A DNA stretch of 27,505 nucleotides, taken from positions 1 through 27,505 of the forward strand of contig LRSR01000203.1 of assembly GCA_001579985.1 (NCBI GenBank), written 5' to 3'. Numbering within the stretch: position 1 is the first letter of the stretch; each line of letters begins with the position of its first letter. Below, one piece after another: positions 20,461 through 27,505 of this stretch. Under the pieces are notes generated by a model that was not told the DNA's origin, ran no database searches, and saw nothing but the letters and a program-made list of their open reading frames with translations. The position numbers and the translations under genes were made by a program. The stretch comes from Hypsibius dujardini (taxonomy: Eukaryota; Tardigrada; Eutardigrada; Parachela; Hypsibiidae).

Positions 20461-21017
20461 GAATTATTGCTTGAATCGATTAGTTCAATAGGCATTGATT
20501 GTTTGCTCAGATTATTAGACGATGCATCTCTATTTGAATGCTTTCTATCTCTTGTTGCTGAGGCATTGATTAATTGATTGAATAATGCAAAGTTAAGCTT
20601 AAATTAATGAGTGGGTTAAGTGAAACATCGCATTGACCAATCAATGGGGTTTTCGATAACAAAATTGTTTAAGTAAAAGACTAGTGTTCGTTTAATTGAG
20701 CGATTTCAATTTGAATTTCTCTATGAGTCTGATTGCTCGAAGGATTTTGACCATTGAGATCATTGATCACAGTGAGACTGGCTGTCGTAGTGCAGAATGA
20801 CCTGGGTGGGTCCATGTTGAAAACCTGCCCGGTTATTCTTCCTGTGTTTAACACAATTTCGTTTTATTTTGGACAATTTTTGTTGAAATGTCTGTGCCTG
20901 ACATTCGCCCGGAAAGGAGAAAGGCCTTAAAGTGCCCTGGTCCGCCGAAGTCCCTTTCGCCACACTGTCGTCACCTTCGCCACGCCGTCGTCCAGCCATC
21001 TGCTCGCGTTCATCGGT

Positions 21018-21978
21018 ATGGCATCCACGTCGCTCAACTTCGTTTGTCGCGACGGGGTCGGCATGGTCCGTTTTGAGTGCTTCGGCCAGATCGCTGCCAA
21101 GCGCAAACGCACCTCGCGTGACGTCACACTGTTCGTGATACCGGACAGTGTGATGTCACTCGGAGTGCTGCCGCAAATTGGGAACCTTCCGCCGGGCGGA
21201 TGTCTATGTGAATTAGGAACTCACTTGGAAGGAGTATCTGGAAGTGGTCGGTCTGGCGAAACCAGCAGCGTTAATCACCACGTACGCTGCCTCCGCAGCC
21301 GATTCATTCGTCCGCGCCGGTACCTTAACAACGCGCAACCCTCCTCAGAAAACGGTATTCAGTATTCGTGCTGTGACCCTGGGTGGAACCGAGCACGAGT
21401 ACTCCTTGAAAGTGACTCCGCCGTTTTCTATGCTCGTTACGGAAGCGTCTGGAAAATTTAACTGGAATCCGTCGAGAGAGTATGCAGCTGCCATTTGATG
21501 GTCAATGTGTGCGGAAGGGCCAGACGACGCGCGGAGCGGGTACGAAATGGATGACGGCAATGTGATTGATATAAGGGAACGTTCAACAATTTTGCCAGCG
21601 AATTTATGGGGGTACGTATCAGCAATCGATGACGAGCTCTGACGTATAGGGGGTGAGGGTTTGACAGACGTCAGGGGGTGGGGGTCTGTCTGATTACGTC
21701 AGTTATTTTAAATCTCAAAATTACGTCAGCAATTTTAAATCTCAAAATTTCCTTGATCCTGAGAATTTGAAAAAACGTGTATTTCAGTAACATTTTATAG
21801 ACCCCCATGCCATTATTCTTCCCTTCAACTGCGCATCATACTAGTACTGACAAGAGGTTCCGATGGCGATGGTTCCGAGGAAATACGATACGAGGAGGCT
21901 GGGTCGACCGACATTCCCATCATTGCCGATCTAGACGCTTTTCTTCGTTCTGCTTTTGAAAATGCGGAGGATAACTAA
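21018..21978 (+). CDS. Unrecognised three-exon gene model
   Basis: I do not recognise this protein. Three segments on the plus strand join with matching phase: 21018-21149, 21217-21479 and 21855-21978, giving 172 residues. The first intron (67 bp, GTGATG...TTAG) is typical in size for this window. The second (375 bp) uses donor GTATGC and acceptor CAAG. The ATG is in good context (G at -3 and +4). Exon 1 reads SLNFVCRDGVGMVRFECFG then a basic KRKRTSRD stretch. Exon 2 includes TWKEYLEVVGLAKPAALIT and YSLKVTPPFSMLVTEASGKF. Exon 3 is acidic (GSDGDGSEEIRYEEAG) and ends DAFLRSAFENAEDN-stop. ATTAAA follows at 22004. GC-rich third positions across exons 1-2 support coding. More coding sequence could lie upstream, since the frame stays open to about 20928. 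It could also be a decayed gene. Confidence 0.5.
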
Positions 21979-22174
21979 ATGTTATCGGTGCTAAAATTTT
22001 GTTATTAAAGCGGAAATTTAAGATTTTGGCACACAGGGGGTTCCAACGGCGCTGACATCAGCGTTCGAAATTCAGGGGGGGGGGGTAAAAAAAAACTGAC
22101 GAGCTCTGACAGAGGGGAGGTAGGGGGTATGGCCGCCTAATATCGAGCGCTGACGTAATTGTTCAACGTTCCCT
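21574..22174. mobile_element. 601-bp segment bounded by AGGGAACGTT inverted repeats
   Basis: The left end is AGGGAACGTTCAACAATT (21574-21591). The right end is AATTGTTCAACGTTCCCT (22157-22174), complementary except at one base. A few bases farther in, both sides share AGCG and a GACGAGCTCTGAC block next to G-rich runs. I see no clean target duplication. The segment contains the last exon of the gene model at 21018-21978, so either the element supplied that exon or two insertions flank it. Confidence 0.6.
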
Positions 22175-22549
22175 AATCACGGATGCAACCGGATGTTGAA
22201 GGGACATAACACGCAATGAGCCGCTCTTTTCGGATACCGATAACGATATCGCGTGTTCATTTCAGGGATCGTGGTGTCGTTCTACTTTACTTTCTTAAAA
22301 TTTCGCAAGTGGATCCAACCTCGTCGTTTGTTTCTGGTTTAGCTGATTTTGCCGGCTATTCGTCGAATAGCCATCATCTTTTAATGTGTAATGCAATGAG
22401 CTGATCTGTATTCCCTCTTATTTTTTAACTTGTAATTATGAATTAGATAATTTGCCTGCGACTTCTGGGCGGACACAAACTTGACGGGCCGTGTGTTTTT
22501 GCTTGTCATATCTACCAGCATGTCTGAGCACGAGCAGCATGAGGTGAAA

Positions 22550-22760
22550 TCTGTATTTCGGCTCACCATCCAAACGGTCGATAAATCGGCTCAGTCATGG
22601 GTTTCTCTTTAGGCAGGTGCTTGATTGTTTGATTTTCTGCACTATATCCTACTATACTATAGCACTTCTGGAAATGAAACAATCAAGCACCTGCCATGAA
22701 AGAGAAACCCATGAGTGAGCCGAATTACAGGCCCAAGTGGAAGGTGAGCCGAAACACAGA
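22550..22760. repeat. Large foldback with about 80-bp arms
   Basis: The left arm (22550-22630) and right arm (22677-22760) are near-complementary. Shared blocks are TCTGTRTTTCGGCTCACC, then TCGGCTCASTCATGGGTTTC, TCTTT and GGCAGGTGCTTGATTGTTT. The spacer is about 46 bp and AT-rich. The inner 45 bp of the arms differ by only a few bases. There is no coding content. It is likely a foldback transposable element; a transcript across it would form a long hairpin. Confidence 0.88.
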
Positions 22761-22823
22761 CGCCTTCTCATACTTGTACTAGTTCAGTATTTCAGTACTC
22801 ATAGCTCATGGTATACAGTACCG

Positions 22824-23092
22824 TATGCTCGCGATCTCAGGGGACACTTTTCTGCCCTACTTGTACATTTTAACCAACCGGGGCCGTGCCTTTTCAGTGC
22901 CGTTCACCAAATTACCACTGTAGGGAGAAATATACGGAAAAGCACAACTGTACAATCGATCAATCGAGCACAATGAGTAAGCTGTACGAAATGACCCAAT
23001 CAGAGAAGAGTGAATCAGACTGAACGTTCAATCGAGTGCAGGGCCATATAGAGGGAGGCGGGGCTTAGCTCTCCCTTGAAATCGCGAGCATA
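22824..23092. mobile_element. TA-flanked MITE, copy 2
   Basis: A 269-bp element with ends TGCTCGCGATCTCAGGGGAC and (complement) TGCTCGCGATTTCAAGGGAG, flanked by TA on both sides. Its interior matches the 9131-9400 copy along the whole length, including ACACTTTTCTGCCCTAC, CCGTTCACCAAATTACCACT and GGGAGGCGGGGCTTAGCT. Both copies have the same orientation. Confidence 0.88.
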
Positions 23093-23463
23093 GAATACGA
23101 GTTTCGTTTCGTTTCGTACTGGTTCGCTTCGCAGAATTTTACCGGGCTCGAAGTAATAACGCGTCACTTCCCCCAGGTGACAATTCATTGTCCAAGTGTA
23201 ATCAGGTCGTACTAACCTCCCGGACACAGATGAATCTTTGATACTTAATAATAAATGAAAATCGCTTTCGGTTTTTATAGCAACTCAATCAGAACAAGCG
23301 CAGCAAAATATCATTGTTATAAAGCAGACGCTGTCCATTACACTATACACTCACAAACCGGACACTTGTACCAGGGATTACATGTAATATTGTTAAAATG
23401 GTAAGAGAGTAACAAGAGTTATTAAAATCGCGCAAAAGCCATGACTTAAATTCGAAGCACAGT

Positions 23464-25300
23464 CTATTCGTATTGGTATTCCAATTTGTAGTCCGGAAAG
23501 CGGGCTCTTTGTTCGGCGATCCATTTGTCGACCTTCGCGTTCAATTCCGGCGAGAAATGCTCCTTCCAATTGCCAGGTTTTCCTAAACCGCCACGGGCGC
23601 CAATACCAATGTTAGCTAACAATAGGAAACGCCAGTAGCTAGGAATGACGAATACTCACCGACTCGCATGAAGTGAGAAATATTGAAATCCAGATATCCA
23701 GCTTCGGCCAAAGAAGTTCGGTTAACGTTGGACACTTGCTTCATATTGTCAAATTGACAGTGATGAACAACGTTGTCCATTTGTTCCTCAGTGAGGTCTC
23801 TGTCCAGGAACACGCATAGGTCACGGACCACACCCTTAAGATCCTAAATGATGAGGCGTTAAACAAAGTATCAACAGATGCCTCGCCACAGAATTACCGA
23901 TATATGTCATCTTAATGCATTTAGTATTTATTCACCTTGCACATTCTCTCATATGTCACGAAAAAGAAATTTTTGTTTTCCTGGGCGTGCTTCCAATAAG
24001 CAGCGACATGGTCGAAATAAGGGGCGTACATGCACTTGTTGTCAATGAAGGCGTCCACCATGTCCTCCAACTCGCCTTTAAACCGCATGGTCACGAACGA
24101 TCGAACAAAGTGAAAATGGGAAACGATGACGTCTTTCGGATTTCGGGCAACATAAACAATCTGGAAAACATTTCATGGTTAAACATTCACCTTCCAGTCC
24201 CGTACATAGCGTAACAACACATTTCAATAAGACAGGAGGAAGATTGGCAGGCAAGCAGGCAGGAAGCCAGATAAGCCGACAGTCCGACAAACAAATAGGC
24301 TAACAGGCAGACAGCCAGACAGACAGACACATAGACAGTCAGACCGACGGACAAAAAGACAGCCAGACAAACAGACAGACATATGGACAGCCAGACTGAC
24401 GGACAATGAAACAGGCAGCCAGACAGACAGACACATAGACAGCCAGATCGACGGACAAAAAGACAGGCAGACAAACAGAGAGACATATGGACAGCCAGAC
24501 TGACGGACAATGAAACAGGCAGCCAGACAGACAGACACATAAACAGCTAGACAGACGAACGAACAAAGAAACAGGCAGACAAACAGACAGACGTATGGAC
24601 AGGCAGGCAGACATATTGAACGTACCTTTGCGTTATCCAAAATACTCTTCGGGATGGCCTCATACCCGAGATGAGTCAAAAATTTTCTTGGTGACGGTCT
24701 GTTCGAGATGGTCGTGACCAACAGGTCTTCATCCTTAGTGAAAGGCGACTCTTTGCAGTCCATTAGAGGAATTTTTTCGTCCAAAAACGGTCCGCTGGTC
24801 AATGCGTCATGATCTCCATAATGCAAGATCATTTCAACGACCGCCGACACGAATGTCGTCCCTAAAATCAGAGAAGAAGCGTTAGCTTCCATATAATAAA
24901 GGGAACGAATACCTCAGGCAACAAGTCAAACCAATCGTACCTGATTTCGGAAAGGTCGTGACACAAATGTCACCCGGCCGAGCCTGAAACTTTTCGAGAA
25001 TGGGCAGAGCCTGATAGAACGGATAGATGACATGAGTGCCCTTATAGTTTTGCCTACACGAAGGAAACAAGTTAGACCGCGGTGATAGAGCCGTCCGTCC
25101 AAGTCTGGCACTCCAGGTTAAACCTAATCGGATACTTACAAAAACTCGGGATCATGAAAGCCGTATTTGTAATCGTCGATGTTGCCGGCATCCAGTTGGG
25201 CTATCCGTTTACGGGGTTTCTCGGTGTACTCCGGAGTGGAGGAGTCTGGCTCGGCCAATGCCACGGGAGTGGGAATGGTGCTTGTGCTATTGAAGGCCAT
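23464..25300 (-). CDS. Cytosolic sulfotransferase (SULT family)
   Basis: Transfers sulfate from PAPS to small hydroxyl or amine acceptors in the cytosol. Exons on the minus strand are 25300-25140, 25053-24941, 24861-24626, 24160-23936, 23843-23660 and 23582-23464, all GT-AG and in phase, giving 345 residues. The start ATG has A at -3 and G at +4, with an in-frame TAG eight codons upstream. Motifs: TTFPKSG/TTF (5'-phosphosulfate loop, Lys90), split across the second intron; THLG with the catalytic-type His155; VYVARNPKDVIVSHFHF (3'-phosphate binding, Arg176 and Ser184); and RVGKPGNWKEHF, matching the RKGxxGDWK motif with two changes. By hand alignment the usual catalytic Lys two residues before the His is Leu153. 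The protein has about 45 more N-terminal residues than typical SULTs. Intron 3 holds a CAGA/CTGT array. The substrate cannot be told from sequence. Confidence 0.92.
24235..24620 (-). repeat. CTGT-type array in sulfotransferase intron 3 (CAGA on plus strand)
   Basis: About 385 bp of CAGACAGACA-like repeats with a higher-order pattern. Blocks reading CATATGGACAGCCAGACTGA + CGGACAATGAAACAGGCAGC and CACATAGACAGCCAGA + TCGACGGACAAAAAGAC alternate two or three times. The gene is on the minus strand, so the sense transcript carries the CTGT form. Confidence 0.95.
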
Positions 25301-25606
25301 GATCAAATTATGTCGTCCAAGCTATGCAAGATGGCGGAAAATGTGTATTAGGTACGGGAACCTGGACAACAAAAAATACAAAGAGCCAGAGCCAGCGAAC
25401 AGCGCAAAACCAGACTGTCTTTTTTCGTAAGGCTCTTTCTCTTTTACCGAAAGCTGGCTGCCGGTTTTTTTCTCTACCGAATATCCGCAGGGCGGAGTTG
25501 CGGTGACGCTGAGTGTGATTCGGTCCGATGGCGAGGTCTTTGTCTGTTACATATATATTCATCCTAGGAAGCATTGTTAGTGATCGACGACAATTTTGCT
25601 GAGTGA

Positions 25607-25620
25607 CTCATTTAATTGCA
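25607..25620. promoter_or_regulatory. Maf/AP-1-like site upstream of the sulfotransferase
   Basis: TGCTGAGTGACTCA resembles a bZIP (Maf half-site plus AP-1) element and lies about 310 bp upstream of the sulfotransferase ATG. This is a pattern match only. Confidence 0.35.
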
Positions 25621-26263
25621 ATGACCATTTTTATTACGGCAGAACGAGTACAGGGAGTCTATTGAATCAAGTGTGCTAGCTGAATTTCGTGGGCTGTCTG
25701 GTGCAAATCACTGTTTTCAAGAAAAAAAATCTGAAAACACATGCTCACCTCAGGGTATCTGGCAGTCGCGAGAATAATAGAGGTTGCCGGTGCAACTATA
25801 TTGTAAGGTCGCCTGGAGCAAAAATGGCAATCGATTAGCTGGCCTCTCAAGCGCAGCGGTTCTTTTGAGAATGGCGGAGTGAGGTGTGCAGGCTCTGGCT
25901 CTGTGTGGAGCTGTTGAAAAAAATTTGAGATGTTAAGGTACGAGTATGGAATGTCCTTTCTGGCGGTGCAAATGCGATGTGCTAAACATGCACAGTAGGT
26001 GGCGCTCTTGCGGCCTGCTGCTCGTTGATCTAAGCGACTGCAGGGAGCTGGATGAAGAGTATCATACTCTACTACTCGTTGCAAACAAAATGGGAAGAGA
26101 ACTTCTGAATTCTGATCGTTTTGTTTGACAGACGTTACACGCTTATCAGAATTATATTTTGTGGCCGGTCCAGAGGGTTGCAGCTCACATAGACAGTGGT
26201 CACTGACGCATTCATGATCGCTGGTACAGTACCGTACCGGTAAAAAGCATCAGGGATATGCGA

Positions 26264-26287
26264 TGACTCATTAGTCATGATGACTCA
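26264..26287. promoter_or_regulatory. Cluster of three AP-1-like sites
   Basis: TGACTCATTAGTCATGATGA followed by CTCA contains TGACTCA (26264), TTAGTCA (26271, the complement of TGACTAA) and TGACTCA (26281). It lies about 450 bp upstream of the Lunapark ATG and 960 bp upstream of the sulfotransferase ATG. Confidence 0.4.
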
Positions 26288-26732
26288 TTTCATTCAACGG
26301 CAATTAGCGCTGCACAGCTGATGAGAGACTGAATTTCTTTTGCTCCCGCGTCATCAAGTTTTAATATTCCAGTTCTTGCCCTCATCCCTGAACCCAACGA
26401 CAGGTTGAAACCTATCTGAAAACGGGATAATTCTGATTGTGGGCCCAGGACAAGATTAAACATGGACCGCAGGAATTAGTTTTGCGAAGCGTTGGAGGAG
26501 AAAATTTTGGCAGTTGAGAAAATTCTGGCAATTTTTGACCAGGTTAAAATCGCCATCGGCATTTCTCAATATTTCTTCTTGCACACCCATTTTCTGAATG
26601 GTATCTATTTGCAGGATCGTGGACACATTGGAAAACTATTGTAAACCTTGAATTGGCAACAAATAATCCACAGTTCCAGCTCCTAAACGGTCAGACATTT
26701 TTACGACGTCTTGGGATAATTCCATTCGGAAA

Positions 26733-26937
26733 ATGGGTGGCATCTTCTCCAGAGTATGGCTCACAATCTGCTCGTATGGTGAGCGTTTCGGAATCGTATT
26801 TGTGGTGTACCATTTTTCTTTCCAGAAGAAAAAGCCGGAACCGACCACGTTGGAGAAGCTGGAGAAGATTGAAGCAAAGATCAAGGGATTGGACAACAAG
26901 ATTCAAGATGATCGTCGGAGAGAAAAGAAAATCTGGG
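26733..26937 (+). CDS. LNPK: Lunapark homologue, first two coding exons (3' end outside window)
   Basis: Lunapark sits at three-way junctions of the endoplasmic reticulum network, anchored by two membrane segments. Exon 1 is only 21 bases (26733-26753) and encodes MGGIFSR, matching the conserved myristoylated MGG.FSR start of the family. After a 72-bp intron, exon 2 (26826-26937) encodes KKKPEPTTLEKLEKIEAKIK followed by GLDNKIQDDRRREKKIWG. This is the charged coiled coil that in Lunapark precedes the first membrane segment and ends in a K..W motif. The donor GTAAGA at 26938 is in phase 1. I did not find the next exon with confidence before the right edge, so most of the protein (membrane segments and zinc-binding domain) lies outside. 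The match rests on the N-terminal motif plus the coiled coil. Confidence 0.78.
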
Positions 26938-27505
26938 GTAAGATCAAAACATTTCTGGGTAGTTTGGGTTTTTATCGTGTTTGATGGTGAACATCAGGTA
27001 CAATAGGCAACAGATTTTCTGTCAAAACCATAGATCTTAAAGCAAATTGCAAAACAATCGCTCAATCAATCAATCAATCGATAGTTTATACTGCCGACAA
27101 TTATTTCATCGCAATCATTCAATCCATCAGCAACTTATTCCTTCATGGAGCTCTGGATAGACCACAGACACAAAATCTTGTCGAGATAGAAGTTACCAAA
27201 ATCGATCGATCAATCAATGAGTGGAACGTGTCGGTTTTATGCATGTCATTCACTAGAGTTATTACTGTACGAGGTGGAACTCCCAATGCTGCGCAAGTTT
27301 TGATTTGGCGTAAACACTCTGCACGACAGGGCAAACAGGGCAGAATCGTGACGTATATCGATCAAATAGCCACAATGCTTTTTTTCGTTTTCCTTTTAAA
27401 AAAAAAAATTTTTTTTATTTGTCACATATGTTTGTCAGATTTATTGCTGATTTTTTGAACCCCAAAAATCGACAGACAATGAGAGAACAGTGTGCGAACG
27501 CGGCA
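26938..27505 (+). other. Lunapark intron 2 (open at the right edge)
   Basis: This starts with GTAAGATC after the phase-1 exon. It contains CAATCAATCAATCAATCGAT runs near 27060 and a poly(A)/poly(T) stretch at about 27398-27418. No exon compatible with the membrane segment is evident up to the window end. Confidence 0.5.

Larger units (their letters stand above)
19500..21017. other. ATPase 3' flank and repeat-rich intergenic sequence
   Basis: This contains the probable ATPase 3' UTR, then AT-rich sequence and the TAAAATAGCC/CCGT repeat block at 20172-20460. Beyond 20460 it is simple AT-rich DNA with ATTGATTGA-like runs. An open frame in phase with the next gene model runs from about 20928 to 21017 and may be additional coding sequence, but no start or splice site there is convincing. 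Confidence 0.55.
22175..23463. other. Intergenic with foldback and MITE
   Basis: No gene recognised. It holds the foldback at 22550-22760, the MITE at 22824-23092, and the 3' flank of the minus-strand sulfotransferase (from 23463 leftward). TTTCGTTTCGTTTCG near 23100 is a short pentanucleotide run. Confidence 0.65.
25301..26732. other. Divergent intergenic region between sulfotransferase and Lunapark
   Basis: About 1.4 kb separate two head-to-head genes, so both promoters should lie here. No coding family is recognised; open frames such as minus 25659-26084 lack motifs. AP-1-like sites are clustered at 25611-25620 and 26264-26287. Confidence 0.6.

Noticed and set aside
25659-26084. 141-residue minus-strand ORF in the divergent intergenic region
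   Set aside because: It has no family motif and no good splice signals, and its composition is like random translation. It probably overlaps regulatory DNA.

Overview
The window is nuclear DNA of an invertebrate animal. Its genes are split by GT-AG introns, most of them only about 60-120 bp. I see no bacterial operons, no rRNA and no tRNA. The sequence does not fix the species. Compact introns, many small terminal-inverted-repeat elements and a bacterial-type gene among animal genes would suit a tardigrade, rotifer or small arthropod, but that is inference.

Layout, left to right. (1) 3-1652 (+): 3' part of an aldo-keto reductase, four exons, 5' end outside the window. (2) 3030-6221 (+): a two-lobed melanotransferrin-like transferrin with a hydrophobic C-terminus; its iron and carbonate ligands are almost all substituted. 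(3) 7231-8220 (+): a single-exon D-alanine--D-alanine ligase of bacterial (Bacteroidota-like) type, with a eukaryotic poly(A) signal: a strong horizontal-transfer candidate. (4) 8221-12233: no recognised gene; repeats, foldbacks and a TA-flanked MITE. (5) 12234-19499 (+): a 21-exon Na+/K+-ATPase alpha-type (P2C) pump of about 1478 residues, with a roughly 470-residue disordered N-terminal extension and Cys in place of the M6 cation-binding Asp (human D804). (6) 21018-21978 (+): an unrecognised three-exon gene model whose last exon lies between inverted repeats. (7) 22550-23092: a large foldback followed by a second MITE copy. (8) 25300-23464 (-): a six-exon cytosolic sulfotransferase. (9) 26733 onward (+): the first two coding exons of a Lunapark (ER junction) homologue, which runs off the right edge and is divergent from the sulfotransferase.

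The genes do not form one pathway. The window mixes housekeeping genes (ATPase, Lunapark), detoxification-type enzymes (aldo-keto reductase, sulfotransferase) and one probable transferred bacterial enzyme. The repeat landscape is notable. CTGT/CCGT tetranucleotide arrays sit in introns of four genes, always pyrimidine-rich on the sense strand. Some arrays are bounded by a recurring TAAAATAGCC-type inverted repeat. Related MITEs occur at three places, one of them inside an ATPase intron.

Exon coordinates come from splice sites, reading-frame phase and remembered family sequences, all by hand. No alignment or database search was run.
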